Shown piece after piece: positions 8,420 through 19,900 of a stretch of 64,000 nt of DNA. Numbering within the stretch: the first letter of the stretch is position 1; the number at the start of each line of letters is the position of its first letter. A program made the translations under genes and the position numbers. Source of the stretch: Mediterranea sp. An20 (GTDB lineage Bacteria; Bacteroidota; Bacteroidia; Bacteroidales; Bacteroidaceae); NCBI RefSeq assembly GCF_002160055.1, contig NZ_NFJV01000010.1, positions 62,001-126,000 on the forward strand, written 5' to 3'. A model generated the notes under the pieces. The model was not told where the DNA came from. It made no database searches and saw only the letters and a program-made list of their open reading frames with translations.

Positions 8420-10915
8420 ATGAAAAAAAGAAATTACCTGCTCGATAGCGAAAACGAAGGTGGAAGAAGCGCATTCTCTGTGATTGCAGATTTTGAGGGG
8501 AATGAAGAACAGTTGATGAACATTGAGGTAAAAGAAATCTTACCTGTATTGCCGCTACGTAACATGGTCTTATTTCCAGGTGTAATCATGCCTGTTTCGT
8601 TAGGAAGAGCTTCTTCCCTAAAATTAGTGCGTGAAGCCGAAAAGAATAATTCTTATATAGCTGTTGTCTGTCAGAAAAGGTCAGAGACGGAATATCCTTA
8701 TTTTGAAGATTTGCATCATATTGGTACTGTTGCGAAAATTATCCGTACTCTGGAAATGCCGGATCAGACAACGACAGTTATCCTGCAAGGTTCCAAGCGG
8801 ATGAACTTGCTGGAAATAACAGAAACTGAGCCGTATCTGAAAGGCCGGATTGAAGTACGCGAAGAGGTCCTTCCGGAAAAAAACGACCGAGAATTCCAAG
8901 CTTTAGTAGAAGCCTGCAAGGATCTGACAGTCAGATTCCTTAAGTCATCGGACATGTTTCCACAGGAGTCATCGTTTGCTATACGCAACATAAGCAATCC
9001 GATGTTTCTGGTCGATTTTATCTGCACTAATTTGCCATTGAAGAAAGACGAAAAGATTGAACTTCTGCAAATCGATGCCCTCCGTGAACGAACCTACCGT
9101 TTGTTGGAAATCCTGAATCGTGAAGTTCAGCTGGCAGAAATCAAGGAGTCGATTCAAATGCGTGCCCGCGAAGACATTGACCAACAACAGCGGGAATACT
9201 TCTTGCAACAGCAGATAAAAACTATCCAAGATGAGTTGGGAGGAAACGGACAGGAGCAGGAAATAGAAGAAATGCGGGCCAAAGCCGAGACTATCAAATG
9301 GAGTGAAGAAATAAAGACAATCTTTCTCAAAGAAGTCGATAAATTAGAGCGCACCCATCCACAGTCGCCGGATTATAGCGTACAGCTCAACTACCTGCAA
9401 ACCATGCTCAGCTTGCCATGGGGAGTGTATACAGTAGATAACCTGAACCTTAAGAATGCGGAAAAGACTTTAAACAAAGACCACTATGGCTTAGAAAAAG
9501 TAAAAGAACGCATTTTAGAGCATTTGGCTGTTTTGAAGCTGAAAGGAGACATGAAGTCGCCTATCATTTGCTTGTATGGCCCTCCTGGAGTAGGTAAAAC
9601 TTCATTAGGGCGTTCCATTGCAGCTGCTTTAAAACGCAAGTATATTCGTATGTCCTTGGGAGGTGTGCATGACGAGGCAGAAATCCGTGGTCACCGGAAA
9701 ACATACATCGGTGCCATGCCGGGTAGAATCATTAAAGGATTGATTAAAGCAGGCTCATCCAATCCGGTATTTATATTGGACGAGATAGATAAGGTTGGTG
9801 CCGACCGCCAAGGTGATCCGTCGTCGGCATTATTGGAAGTGCTTGACCCAGAGCAAAACACTACCTTTCATGACAACTTTCTTGATGTCGATTATGACTT
9901 GTCGAAAGTAATGTTTATCGCCACGGCCAATAACTTGAACACAATTCCCGCTCCCCTGCTCGACCGTATGGAATTGATTGAAGTAAGCGGTTATATCACG
10001 GAAGAAAAAATCGAAATAGCCCGCCGTCATTTGGTACCCAAGGAATTGGAAGCAAATGGAATGAAAAAAAATGACATTAAGTTTCCCAAAGCTACGTTGG
10101 AGGCCATTATTGAGAATTATACGCGCGAAAGTGGTGTGCGCGAATTAGAAAAGAAAATCAGTAAGATTCTTCGTAAATCAGCCCGCCAATATGCCACCAC
10201 CGGCAGTTTTGATAAGGCGGAAATCAAACCTGAAGATTTGTACGATTTCTTAGGTGCGCCAGAATATACGCGTGACAAGTATCAGGGAAATGAATATGCA
10301 GGTGTGGTGACTGGACTTGCCTGGACAGCAGTAGGAGGAGAGATATTGTTTGTAGAGACAAGCTTAAGCCGTGGCAAAGGTGGCCGCCTGACTTTGACAG
10401 GCAATTTGGGAGATGTCATGAAAGAGTCTGCCATGCTGGCATTGGAGTACATCAAGGCTCATGCTTCACTATTGAATCTTGATGAAGAAATCTTTGATAA
10501 TTGGAATATACATATCCATGTACCCGAAGGAGCTATTCCCAAAGATGGTCCGTCGGCAGGTATTACCATGGCCACTTCATTGGCTTCCGCACTTACACAA
10601 CGCAAGGTAAAAGCCAATCTTGCCATGACCGGCGAAATCACTTTGCGCGGCAAGGTGCTTCCTGTCGGTGGAATCAAGGAGAAAATCCTGGCTGCCAAAC
10701 GCGCTGGTATCAAGGAAATCATCTTATGTGAGGAAAACCGTAAGAATATTGAGGAGATTCAAGACATTTACTTGAAAGGTCTGACATTTCATTATGTAAA
10801 AGACATCAAAGAAGTGTTTGCCATCGCACTTACGGATGAAAAGGTCGCCGATGCCATTGACTTTACGGTAAAAAAGAAAGAGGATACCACCACTGAGAGA
10901 AAAGTAGAAGGATGA
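8420..10915 (+). CDS. lon: ATP-dependent protease Lon
   Basis: An 831-residue cytosolic AAA+ protease degrading misfolded and regulatory proteins. Order: N-terminal substrate-binding LON domain (about 35-240), coiled region, AAA+ module with Walker [10 protein letters not shown] from residue 387 and Walker B FILDEIDK, then the serine-lysine protease domain. The catalytic Ser712 lies in KDGPSAGIT, and the Lys of the GGIKEK motif (Lys755) lies 43 residues later, as in E. coli Lon. The N-terminal extension [15 protein letters not shown] is unconserved. The stop overlaps the tgt start codon, so the genes are translationally coupled. Confidence 0.98.
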   Translation: MKKRNYLLDSENEGGRSAFSVIADFEGNEEQLMNIEVKEILPVLPLRNMVLFPGVIMPVSLGRASSLKLVREAEKNNSYIAVVCQKRSETEYPYFEDLHHIGTVAKIIRTLEMPDQTTTVILQGSKRMNLLEITETEPYLKGRIEVREEVLPEKNDREFQALVEACKDLTVRFLKSSDMFPQESSFAIRNISNPMFLVDFICTNLPLKKDEKIELLQIDALRERTYRLLEILNREVQLAEIKESIQMRAREDIDQQQREYFLQQQIKTIQDELGGNGQEQEIEEMRAKAETIKWSEEIKTIFLKEVDKLERTHPQSPDYSVQLNYLQTMLSLPWGVYTVDNLNLKNAEKTLNKDHYGLEKVKERILEHLAVLKLKGDMKSPIICLYGPPGVGKTSLGRSIAAALKRKYIRMSLGGVHDEAEIRGHRKTYIGAMPGRIIKGLIKAGSSNPVFILDEIDKVGADRQGDPSSALLEVLDPEQNTTFHDNFLDVDYDLSKVMFIATANNLNTIPAPLLDRMELIEVSGYITEEKIEIARRHLVPKELEANGMKKNDIKFPKATLEAIIENYTRESGVRELEKKISKILRKSARQYATTGSFDKAEIKPEDLYDFLGAPEYTRDKYQGNEYAGVVTGLAWTAVGGEILFVETSLSRGKGGRLTLTGNLGDVMKESAMLALEYIKAHASLLNLDEEIFDNWNIHIHVPEGAIPKDGPSAGITMATSLASALTQRKVKANLAMTGEITLRGKVLPVGGIKEKILAAKRAGIKEIILCEENRKNIEEIQDIYLKGLTFHYVKDIKEVFAIALTDEKVADAIDFTVKKKEDTTTERKVEG

Positions 10916-12042
10916 CATTTGAATTACAACATACAGATAATAAGACGAATGCCCGTGCCGGGTTGATTACCACTGACCATGGACAAATCATGACTCCCAT
11001 TTTTATGCCGGTGGGGACAGTGGGAACTGTGAAGGGCGTGCATTTATCAGAATTGAAGAACGATATAAAGGCGCAAATTATTCTGGGAAATACGTATCAT
11101 CTCTATCTGCGCCCAGGACTTGACATCATTGAGAAAGCTGGCGGACTGCACCAATTCAATGGCTTTGACCGGCCAATGCTGACTGACAGTGGCGGCTTTC
11201 AGGTTTTTTCGCTCTCCAGCATTCGGAAATTGCACGAAGACGGAGCAGAATTCCGTTCTCATATTGATGGGAGCAAACACTTTTTCACACCAGAAAAGGT
11301 GATGGATATCGAGCGAACCATTGGAGCCGATATCATGATGGCATTCGACGAATGTCCTCCAGGGGATTCCGATTATGAATATGCCAAAAAATCATTGGGA
11401 TTGACTCACCGCTGGCTGGATCGTTGTATTCAGAGATTTAATGAGACCGAACCTAAATATGGCTATCGGCAGTCTTTGTTTCCCATAGTGCAGGGGTGCG
11501 TTTACCGGGATTTGCGTATCCAGTCGGCAGAATTTGTTGCATCTAAAAATGCAGATGGCAATGCCATCGGAGGACTGGCAGTCGGTGAACCGGTAGAGAA
11601 GATGTATGAAATGATAGAAGTAGTTAATGAAATACTGCCTAAAGACAAGCCACGCTATTTGATGGGAGTAGGTACGCCGGTCAACATTCTGGAAGGCATC
11701 GAACGTGGTGTAGATATGTTTGACTGTGTCATGCCTACCCGGAACGGGCGGAATGGAATGTTGTTTACCAAAGATGGCATTCTCAATATGCGCAATAAGA
11801 AATGGGAAGCTGATTTTTCTCCTATTGAGGCAGATGGTGCTTCTTATGTAGACACTTTATATACTAAGGCATACCTGCGTCATTTGTTTCATGCACAAGA
11901 GATGTTGGCCATGCAGATAGCGTCTGTGCATAATCTGGCATTTTATCTCTGGCTGACAGCTGAAGCGAGAAAACATATCATTGCAGGTGATTTTGCTACT
12001 TGGAAAGCTACCATGGTAAAACGTGTATCAACAAGATTATGA
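10912..12042 (+). CDS. tgt: tRNA-guanine transglycosylase
   Basis: Exchanges guanine-34 for a queuine precursor in GUN-anticodon tRNAs. Recognised by PIFMPVGTVGTVKG, the active-site TDSGGFQVFS, GGLAVGEP and FDCVMPTRNGRNG containing the catalytic aspartate. Length 376 is normal. The region that usually holds the CxCxxC zinc ligands reads DGASYVD and contains no cysteine, although flanking parts (TKAYLRHLF, SVHNLAFYL) are well conserved. The start overlaps the lon stop (ATGA), and its own stop overlaps the next gene by four bases, so lon, tgt and the permease form one operon. Confidence 0.96.
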   Translation: MTFELQHTDNKTNARAGLITTDHGQIMTPIFMPVGTVGTVKGVHLSELKNDIKAQIILGNTYHLYLRPGLDIIEKAGGLHQFNGFDRPMLTDSGGFQVFSLSSIRKLHEDGAEFRSHIDGSKHFFTPEKVMDIERTIGADIMMAFDECPPGDSDYEYAKKSLGLTHRWLDRCIQRFNETEPKYGYRQSLFPIVQGCVYRDLRIQSAEFVASKNADGNAIGGLAVGEPVEKMYEMIEVVNEILPKDKPRYLMGVGTPVNILEGIERGVDMFDCVMPTRNGRNGMLFTKDGILNMRNKKWEADFSPIEADGASYVDTLYTKAYLRHLFHAQEMLAMQIASVHNLAFYLWLTAEARKHIIAGDFATWKATMVKRVSTRL

Positions 12043-13175
12043 AACGGTTTATCCTACATATAACGAAGAAGATAAAATGGCCGGAGAATATGCCTCTGAA
12101 GTTACTGGACTGGTATATTATCAAGAAGTTCCTCGGCACTTATGTATTTGCCATTGTTTTGATTTTATCCATAGCAGTAGTGTTTGACTTTAATGAGAAA
12201 CAAGACCGTTTCATGTCTCACAATGCTCCTTGGAGTGCTATTATCTTTGACTATTATCTGAACTTCATCCCTTATTTTGCCAACCTGTTCAGTCCGCTCT
12301 TTGTTTTTATTGCCGTTATTTTCTTTACTTCCAAGCTGGCAGAAAACTCGGAAATCATTGCAATGTTTTCTACCGGTATGAGTTTTAAGCGCATGCTGCG
12401 TCCTTATATGATATCGGCTGCTATTATTGCGGTGGTTACTTTCTGCTTGGGAGCTTATGTCATTCCCAAAGGAAGCGTGACCCGAATTAATTTTGAAGAC
12501 AAGTATTATAAACCCAGAAAGGTAAATACCGCGCATAATATTCAGTTGGAAGTAGATAGTGGCGTTATTGCTTATATTGACCGTTTTGAGAATTACAGCA
12601 ACACGGGCTATCGTTTCTCTCTGGATAAGTTTAAAGGAAAGCAGCTTGTTTCCCACCTGACGGCACGAAGCATTACGTATGACACAACAGGGGTTCATAA
12701 ATGGATTATCAAAGATTACATGATCCGTGAAATGGAGGGCATGAAAGAAAATATCACGACAGGGGCGCGTATGGATACGACCCTCTTCATGGAGCCTTCT
12801 GATTTCCTGATTATGAAAAACCAACAGGAAATCCTTTCCAGTCCTCAGTTAAGTGAATATATTGACCGCCAAAGACAGCGTGGCTTTGCCAATATCCAGG
12901 AATTTGAAATAGAATACCACAAGCGCATAGCCACATCGTTTGCTGCATTTATTCTTACTTTGATAGGTGTATCCCTTTCCTCGCGCAAAACCAAAGGAGG
13001 TATGGGATTGCATTTAGGTATAGGATTGGCTCTGAGTTTTTCTTACATTCTATTCCAAACCATTGCCGCCACATTTGCCGTAAACGGGAATATGCCGCCG
13101 GTTATTGCAGTATGGATACCGAATATTCTGTATTCCTTCATTGCTTTCTACTTGTATCAGAAAGCTCCCAAATAA
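12039..13175 (+). CDS. LptF/LptG-family permease
   Basis: An inner-membrane protein of the YjgP/YjgQ family, the permease half of the LPS export ABC transporter that moves LPS from the inner membrane to the LptA bridge. Three N-terminal membrane segments (about 30-125 from ATG 12039), a large periplasmic domain and three C-terminal helices are visible. The ATG at 12039 overlaps the tgt stop; another ATG at 12090 (MPLKLLDWYIIKKF) is possible and closer to the conserved domain. Which of the two LptFG paralogues it is cannot be decided from one gene. Confidence 0.85.
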   Translation: MKRFILHITKKIKWPENMPLKLLDWYIIKKFLGTYVFAIVLILSIAVVFDFNEKQDRFMSHNAPWSAIIFDYYLNFIPYFANLFSPLFVFIAVIFFTSKLAENSEIIAMFSTGMSFKRMLRPYMISAAIIAVVTFCLGAYVIPKGSVTRINFEDKYYKPRKVNTAHNIQLEVDSGVIAYIDRFENYSNTGYRFSLDKFKGKQLVSHLTARSITYDTTGVHKWIIKDYMIREMEGMKENITTGARMDTTLFMEPSDFLIMKNQQEILSSPQLSEYIDRQRQRGFANIQEFEIEYHKRIATSFAAFILTLIGVSLSSRKTKGGMGLHLGIGLALSFSYILFQTIAATFAVNGNMPPVIAVWIPNILYSFIAFYLYQKAPK

Positions 13176-13272
13176 ATTTAATCACAAATAGAAGAGATAA
13201 AGAAACGGCATCAATCTATGGTGATTCAATTTTGTTACACTTCATCAATAAAGTAAAGGGTATCTTAGAATT

Positions 13273-13701
13273 ATGACAGGTGAAAGTTTGATTGAATTAT
13301 TGCACAGAGGCAATTATTCTTGCGTCATCGAAAAGGAGGGAGAAGTCCGAACCTTTCAACGCAAAGGTATCATAGATTTATACGAACTCTTCCAGACTGA
13401 GCGCTCTTTTCTGAAAGGGGCAACCGTGGCTGATAAGGTGATAGGAAAAGGAGCAGCCGCCTTGATGGTTTTAGGAGAAGTCGGTCATGTATATGCCGAC
13501 ACAGTCAGCGAGTCAGCCGCTACATTCTTCCGCCGTGCAAATATTCCTGTAACTTGGGGAGTACTGGCTCCTTTTATCATCAACCGTAGAGGAGATGGAA
13601 AATGTCCTTTGGAAAAGGCTTGTGAGGGAATAGGTACCCCGGAGGCAGCTTATCCCATCATACAGGATTTTGTCCGGCATACATTCGACACAGCATATTA
13701 A
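13273..13701 (+). CDS. DUF1893 domain protein
   Basis: A 142-residue soluble protein resembling the DUF1893 family. Conserved-looking stretches are GKGAAALMVLGEVGHVYAD, SESAATFFRRANI and the CPLEKAC cysteine pair near the C-terminus. No characterised activity is known to me. It stands alone on the plus strand, 97 bases after the permease and just before a DUF3332 lipoprotein. Confidence 0.7.
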   Translation: MTGESLIELLHRGNYSCVIEKEGEVRTFQRKGIIDLYELFQTERSFLKGATVADKVIGKGAAALMVLGEVGHVYADTVSESAATFFRRANIPVTWGVLAPFIINRRGDGKCPLEKACEGIGTPEAAYPIIQDFVRHTFDTAY

Positions 13702-13750
13702 AATAGCTATCTATCGGATTTCAGATTTTATTAACAATAAAACTATTTCA

Positions 13751-14305
13751 ATGAAAAAGTGTAATTTCAAAATGGCTGCAGCCAGTATGATATGCAGCGC
13801 CTTTCTTTTCAGTTCGTGCATTGGCTCTTTTGGTCTTCATTCTAAATTAATCAGCTGGAACCAAAGCATCAGCAACAAATTTGTAAATGAACTTGTATTT
13901 GTAGCTTTCAATATCGTTCCTGTATATGGAGTGTGCTATTTGGCTGATGCACTGGTTATCAACTCCATCGAATTTTGGAGTGGCAGCAATCCGATGGCAA
14001 GTATCGGTGATGTTAGAACCGTAAAGGGTGAAAACGGAAATTACCTGGTAGAAACCTTAGAGAATGGCTACTCTATCACCAAGGAAGGAGAAAATGAATC
14101 TATGCAGCTGATATATAACGCAGAACAGAACACATGGAATGTAGTAGCTGACGGAACAAGTGCAGAGCTTGTAAAATTGAATAATGATGGGACAGCTCAG
14201 ATGACATTGCCCGATAATGAAAAACTGACTGTCACATTGGATGCGCAGGGAGTTTCAATGGCACGTCAGGCCGCAATGACAGACATGTATCTGACGCAGC
14301 GATAA
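13751..14305 (+). CDS. DUF3332 family lipoprotein
   Basis: A 184-residue protein beginning MKKCNFKMAAASMICSAFLFSSC, with a lipobox ending in FSSC, so probably acylated and exported. The next part (GSFGLHSKLISWNQ, NKFVNELVFVAFNIVPVYGVC, NSIEFWSGSNP) matches the pattern of DUF3332 proteins, and a second hydrophobic segment follows the lipobox. The C-terminal half is a hydrophilic beta-rich domain. The open frame extends to 13670, but that overlaps DUF1893; the ATG at 13751 directly precedes the signal peptide. Function unknown. Confidence 0.75.
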   Translation: MKKCNFKMAAASMICSAFLFSSCIGSFGLHSKLISWNQSISNKFVNELVFVAFNIVPVYGVCYLADALVINSIEFWSGSNPMASIGDVRTVKGENGNYLVETLENGYSITKEGENESMQLIYNAEQNTWNVVADGTSAELVKLNNDGTAQMTLPDNEKLTVTLDAQGVSMARQAAMTDMYLTQR

Positions 14306-14357
14306 CGAAATTCGAAAAGTGCCGCAGAGTTCCTGCCCGACTTTTTTTACCCATCTG

Positions 14358-14402
14358 TTCCTAATATGTGGGGAGCCGACTCCTCATATATTAGGAATTT
14401 TG
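14358..14402 (+). terminator. Terminator after the DUF3332 gene
   Basis: A strong stem, TTCCTAATATGTGGGGAG region (14358-14375) with 14380-14397, is followed by TTTTG. Confidence 0.75.
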
Positions 14403-14408
14403 TTCTAA

Positions 14409-14434
14409 TATATAAGAATCAGACTTCTTATATA
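14409..14434 (-). terminator. Stem-loop at the end of the BamA/TamA-like gene
   Basis: A perfect ten-base inverted repeat, TATATAAGAA (14409-14418) with TTCTTATATA (14425-14434), lies four bases beyond the stop of the minus-strand gene. The minus-strand sequence beyond it is T/A rich. Confidence 0.5.
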
Positions 14435-14437
14435 TCA

Positions 14438-16750
14438 TCAGAATGGATAGCCTACGGCAAAATGAAAGGCAAAGTCTCTTTTAAAATTTGGATGAATAAT
14501 CGGATAGCGCAGAGGACCGCTCTCGTAAACAGGATTAATAGCTTTCATGCCCCCATCAAAGCGTAAGACAAAGAAGTCTAAATCAAGACGTACCCCCAAT
14601 CCGTACGCTACGGCTATCTGTTTATAAAACTTATTGAATTCAAATTTACCGCCAGGCTGTTCTTCATAATCGCGCAATGTCCAGATGTTTCCGGCATCAA
14701 TGAAAGCTGCTCCGCGGAATTTCCAGAAAAGGCGTGTACGATATTCGATGCTGGCATCCAATTTAATATCACCCGACTGGTTTAAGAAATTGTTGTCACC
14801 CGGAAAAGAACCCGGTCCCAAATCGCGCACAGACCATCCCCGCACGCTGTTTGCTCCACCCGAGAAATAGCGTTTCTCGAAAGGCACTACCGAAGCATTT
14901 CCATAAGGCACGGCAATGCCTGCTCCAAGGTGGAATGCCAAAGAGTTTCGGCTGTCAATCACTATATTTTTTGCAAAGTCCACATCGGCTTTCACATATT
15001 GGGCAAATGGAATGCCCAACAGGGCATATTCTCCGTTGGAGTTTTTTCTCATGCCCGTTGCTTTGGCTAAAGCATAAAGCACATTACCTGCCGATTCAAA
15101 ATTCAGACGAATAGTATAAGAATTGCCTAAAGTGGCATTGTTCATCAAAGCCCGACCGGCACTATTGTATGTATAACTGTATCCTGTCCGCACAATCAAA
15201 CGGTCTTCGTAGTTGTATTTCAAAATATAGTTCTCTTCCTGTTCCAGGTAAAGGTTCTTGAACGAAGGGTCTATCCATGGCATATACAGATAGTTGATGT
15301 CCAACAGGTCCAACCGGTGCTGGGCTCTCATCCGAGTCAGTCCCCAATTATAGCTCCAACCGGCGGAAGCAACAATGCGTGTAAATTCCGGGCGCATTTG
15401 ATAGTTATATTGCAAACCGAATTCTGTTGTGGCCGATACACGCCGGGTGAAATTGCTGGAGAGGAAAGGAAACAGGAAACGCGGAAAATTAATGGAGGTT
15501 TCCGCTCCTAACTCAATGTAGTTCTGATTGTATCCCGTACCTTGCAGCCCCGAAACAGCCTCATACGCTCCGCGCAATTTCAGCATAAAAGCTTCGGAGC
15601 CCCGGAACAAGTTGCGGTGATTGTAGGATACTGAAGCTCCCGCTCCCAAATCGCCAGCGGAGTTAGTGCCCTCAACTTCAAACGATATGGATTGTGGCTT
15701 GTTTTTTGTGAGCATCACATAGGCATTAAGGCTTGTTGAATCGTTTTGTTGAGTTTCCAGAAAACGTATATTCGTATATTTCAAAGCCTGAAGCCGACCG
15801 AAATTGGTATAAGTTCTCTGTACAGACCTGTCATTATACAAATCGCCTGGTTCAAAATGCAAGTTGTTGACCAACACTTGCGGACGCAGGTAAAGTCTGT
15901 CTTTAAAATAGATGGGGTATCCCTGGTAGTGCAACGAATCATTCACCTGAATGCTATTCTCGGCAGATGCCTCAAGCATGTTATAATCGGTGATAAAAGA
16001 TATATGCCGGATGTGATATTGCGGGTGAGGTCCTAAAGAATCCGTCGGCTGACGCCGGTATTGATTCAAGTGTAAAGTCAAATCTACCAGAAAGGTATTG
16101 CGTACCGTATCAGCCGTGTAGAACAGATAGTCTTTGTTGAATTTGTAATAACCGTTTCTGAGCAGATTGGCAGTAATGCGCTGGCGTTCGGCATCCAAGA
16201 CGTTGACATCAAAAAACATGCCTTCGTACAGCAGAGTGTTGGCAGAATCTTTCTGCATATAACTGTTGATTTTCGCGTCGGGAATATCATAACTCAAGGT
16301 GCGTACCTTGTAGGGCTTTCCTGTACGCACCCGATAGGTCAACTTCAATTTTTTTTTGTTTACCTCACGCAGAGGTTCTACCGTGGCTCCCATATATCCC
16401 ATGTTTCGGACAGCCTTCGTGATTTCTTCCGTCGTCCGGGCGGTTTCCTGCTCACTGTAGATGACCGGCGCATCGCCTAAGCGGCGCAATATCCGGTTTA
16501 TCCAGCGGGTAGTGTCACGGCCGGACCAGTTGTAGACATACAGTTGGGTCTTTATCAAGCTGAACCATTTGGAGTTGGGTTTCTGACGGACGTACATGGA
16601 CAAATCGGACGAGGTTATATTTTCATTGTCCGTACGTATGCGTACTTCATCCAGTAAATAGGCTCCTTCTGGAACATATTTTGTAGATGAACAAGCTGCC
16701 AATAATAGCAAAATAAAGACATACAATGTGCCCCGGATAGTACTTACCAT
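14438..16750 (-). CDS. BamA/TamA-type outer-membrane lipoprotein
   Basis: About 770 residues. The protein begins MVSTIRGTLYVFILLLLAACSS, a lipoprotein signal, followed by POTRA-like repeats (about 25-330) and a C-terminal 16-strand-type barrel of the D15/Omp85 family; RYFSGGANSVRGW matches the barrel's conserved VRGF-like motif. Such proteins insert or translocate other proteins at the outer membrane. The frame is open to 16966, but the ATG at 16750 is preceded by GGAGAGGAGG and directly precedes the signal peptide. Lipidated Omp85 proteins without BamA's full POTRA set are common in Bacteroidetes; the exact subfamily is uncertain. Confidence 0.85.
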   Translation of the reverse strand: MVSTIRGTLYVFILLLLAACSSTKYVPEGAYLLDEVRIRTDNENITSSDLSMYVRQKPNSKWFSLIKTQLYVYNWSGRDTTRWINRILRRLGDAPVIYSEQETARTTEEITKAVRNMGYMGATVEPLREVNKKKLKLTYRVRTGKPYKVRTLSYDIPDAKINSYMQKDSANTLLYEGMFFDVNVLDAERQRITANLLRNGYYKFNKDYLFYTADTVRNTFLVDLTLHLNQYRRQPTDSLGPHPQYHIRHISFITDYNMLEASAENSIQVNDSLHYQGYPIYFKDRLYLRPQVLVNNLHFEPGDLYNDRSVQRTYTNFGRLQALKYTNIRFLETQQNDSTSLNAYVMLTKNKPQSISFEVEGTNSAGDLGAGASVSYNHRNLFRGSEAFMLKLRGAYEAVSGLQGTGYNQNYIELGAETSINFPRFLFPFLSSNFTRRVSATTEFGLQYNYQMRPEFTRIVASAGWSYNWGLTRMRAQHRLDLLDINYLYMPWIDPSFKNLYLEQEENYILKYNYEDRLIVRTGYSYTYNSAGRALMNNATLGNSYTIRLNFESAGNVLYALAKATGMRKNSNGEYALLGIPFAQYVKADVDFAKNIVIDSRNSLAFHLGAGIAVPYGNASVVPFEKRYFSGGANSVRGWSVRDLGPGSFPGDNNFLNQSGDIKLDASIEYRTRLFWKFRGAAFIDAGNIWTLRDYEEQPGGKFEFNKFYKQIAVAYGLGVRLDLDFFVLRFDGGMKAINPVYESGPLRYPIIHPNFKRDFAFHFAVGYPF

Positions 16751-16783
16751 GCCTCCTCTCCCAATTTTATGTTCTATATTTTG

Positions 16784-16791
16784 CAAATATA
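16784..16791 (-). promoter_or_regulatory. -7 promoter box of the BamA/TamA-like gene
   Basis: Reads TATATTTG on the minus strand, 33 bases before the ATG at 16750. The -33 box is not clear. Confidence 0.4.
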
Positions 16792-16933
16792 ACTCTTCTT
16801 TTCGGGTTTGTAAAACGAAAATGAAAGAAATAAGAAGCACGAAACATCTTTCCTGACATAAGACTGTAAAAGTCCGACGAAGAAGGGTCCGGTGTTTGGT
16901 ATGAAGCTGCCAAGCAATTGGCATGATGTAAAA

Positions 16934-16963
16934 ATAATAGGCTGACATCTGCCAGCCTATTAT
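16934..16963 (-). terminator. Terminator of the car operon
   Basis: ATAATAGGCTG and CAGCCTATTAT form an eleven-base stem. On the minus strand it follows the carB stop by 24 bases and is followed by ATTTTT. Confidence 0.8.
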
Positions 16964-16987
16964 CAAAGAAATCAGTTTGTCCGCTTC

Positions 16988-19900
16988 TTATTTGTATTCC
17001 GCCCACGATTTAATCTGCAGGTCGTCTACCGACATGGTGCAGAAGGCGTTGATGAAAGCGCTGGCCAAACGGGCATTGGTGATAAGCGGAATGTTCAAGT
17101 CGATAGCCGCGCGGCGTATCTTATAGCCGTTGGTCAATTCACCTGCTGTCAGGTTCTTCGGAATATTTACCACCATATCTATCTCCTTGCGGTGCAACAT
17201 GTCGAGTGCCTGGGGCTGACCTTCTTCGCTGGGCCAGTAGACGCGTGTGTTCTCCACGCCATTCTCGGTGAGGAACTTGGATGAACCACCCGTGGCAAAG
17301 AGCTTATAACCTTTCTTCTGGAGCATGCGGGCAGCCTGGAGCATTTCAACCTTTTGCTTGGGACCGCCGGTGGAGAGAAGGATGTTCTTTTCCGGTATGC
17401 GTTGGCCTACGGACAGCATAGCTTTGAGGATGGCGCAGTTGGTGTCGTCACCCAGACAGCCTACCTCACCGGTAGAAGCCATGTCTACACCCAACACGGG
17501 GTCGGCTTTCTGCAAGCGGTTGAAGCTGAACTGGCTGGCCTTGATACCTACGTAGTCGAGGTCGAACAGATTCTTGTCCGGCTTCTCCACCGGAATGCCC
17601 AACATGATTTTGGTGGCCAGTTCGATAAGATTGATCTTCAACACCTTGCTCACGAAGGGGAAAGAGCGCGAGGCGCGCAGGTTGCACTCAATGACCTTGA
17701 TGTCATTGTCTCTTGCCAGAAATTGTATGTTGAAGGGACCGGATATTTTCAATTCTCTGGCAATCTCGCGGCTGATGCGTTTGATGCGGCGCACGGTCTC
17801 TACGTAAAGCTTCTGAGGCGGGAACTGAATGGTGGCGTCTCCTGAGTGTACTCCGGCAAACTCGATATGTTCGCTGATGGCATAGGCAATGATTTCACCG
17901 TCGCGGGCCACGGCATCCATCTCCACCTCTTTGGCGTGTTCGATGAACTGGCTCACTACTACGGGATGTTTCTGGCTGACGTTAGCCGCCAGTTGCAGGA
18001 AGCGTTCCAATTCCTCCTGGTTGGAGCAGACGTTCATGGCGGCACCGCTCAGTACATACGAAGGACGCACCAAGACAGGGAAACCTACTTTCTGCACAAA
18101 GGCATTAATGTCTTCCATGCTGGTCAGTGCGCTCCATTCGGGCTGGTCCACGCCGATGCGGTCCAGCATGGCAGAGAATTTGTCGCGGTCTTCAGCGTTG
18201 TCAATGCTCTTGGCCGAGGTGCCGAGGATGGGTACATGTTGCTCGTCCAATCGCATAGCTAAGTTATTGGGTATCTGCCCTCCGGTAGAAACAATGACTC
18301 CATGCGGGTTCTCCAGGTCGAGAATATCTATGACACGCTCGAAGGTCAGTTCGTCGAAGTAGAGGCGGTCGCACATGTCGTAGTCAGTCGATACCGTCTC
18401 AGGGTTATAGTTAATCATCACGCTGCGGTAACCTTGCTTGCGGATGGTGTTCAATGCCTGCACGCCGCACCAGTCGAACTCCACACTGGAACCGATGCGG
18501 TAGGCACCCGAACCGAGCACGACAATAGATTTGTGGTCGCCCAGGTAATGTACGTCGTTCTCCGTGCCACTGTATGTCAAGTACAGGTAGTTGGTCTGGG
18601 CAGGATACTCGGCAGCCAAGGTGTCTATCTGCTTCACCACAGGCACGATGCCGCGTTGCTTGCGATGCTGCCGCATGGTGACGATGGCGTCTTCCATCTC
18701 GCCTTCCATGCCGATGGCTCGTGCCACCTGGAAGTCGGAGAAGCCCTGGCGTTTTGCTTTATATAATAAGGTATCGGGCAGGTCGGTCAGTTGCTTGTGG
18801 TTGGCCCCCCAGGCGTGAAGCTCTTTCGAGGTCTGCATGATGTTCATCAGCTTCTCGAGGAACCAACGGTCAATCTTGGTCAGCTCGTGCACCTGGTCGA
18901 CGGTGTAACCGGCGCGGAATGCCTTGGAGATGACAAAGATGCGCTTGTCTGTCGGCTCGCGCAATGCTTTATCAATGTCGGGGATGACCAGTTCTTTGTT
19001 CTCCACGAAGCCGTGCATGCCCTGTCCTATCATGCGGAGGCCCTTCTGGATGGCTTCCTCAAAGGTGCGGCCGATGGCCATGACTTCACCCACGGACTTC
19101 ATGGAGGAGCCCAGTTCTTTGTCCACGCCGTGGAACTTACCCAAGTCCCAACGGGGTATCTTGCAGACCACGTAGTCCAACGCAGGCTCAAAGAAAGCGC
19201 TCGTAGTCTTGGTAACGGAGTTCTTCAGTTCGAAGAGGCCATATCCCAATCCTAACTTCGCGGCCACGAAAGCCAGGGGATAGCCTGTCGCTTTTGAGGC
19301 CAAGGCAGACGAACGGGACAATCTCGCGTTGACTTCGATGACGCGGTAGTCTTCCGACTGCGGGTCGTAGGCATACTGCACGTTGCACTCGCCCACGATT
19401 CCGATATGACGGATGATGCGTATGGCCAGTTCGCGGAGCTTGTGGTAGTCGGTGTTGGAGAGTGTCTGGCTGGGTGCGATGACGATGGACTCACCGGTGT
19501 GGATGCCCAGCGGGTCGAAGTTCTCCATGTTGCAGACGGTGATGCAGTTGTCGTAGCGGTCGCGCACCACTTCGTATTCCACCTCTTTCCAACCGCGAAG
19601 ACTCTTCTCCACAAGCACCTGGGGCGAGAAGGAGAAGGCTTTTTCAACCAGCACGTTCAGTTGCTCCTCGTTGTCGCAGAAGCCGCTGCCCAAGCCTCCG
19701 AGGGCATAGGCGGCACGGACAATGACGGGATAGCCCAATGCTGCAGCGGCACGGCGGGCGTCTTCGGCGTTTTCTACCGCCTCGCTCTTGATGGTCTTCA
19801 CGTCAATCTCGTTCAGACGCTCCACGAACAGCTCGCGGTCTTCCGTGTCGATGATGGCCTGCACCGGCGTGCCCAACACACGGACGCCGTACTTCTCCAG

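Noticed and set aside
12165..12824. A 219-codon minus-strand frame opposite the LptF/G-type permease
   Set aside because: It lies wholly within the permease gene and its translation has no coherent domain.
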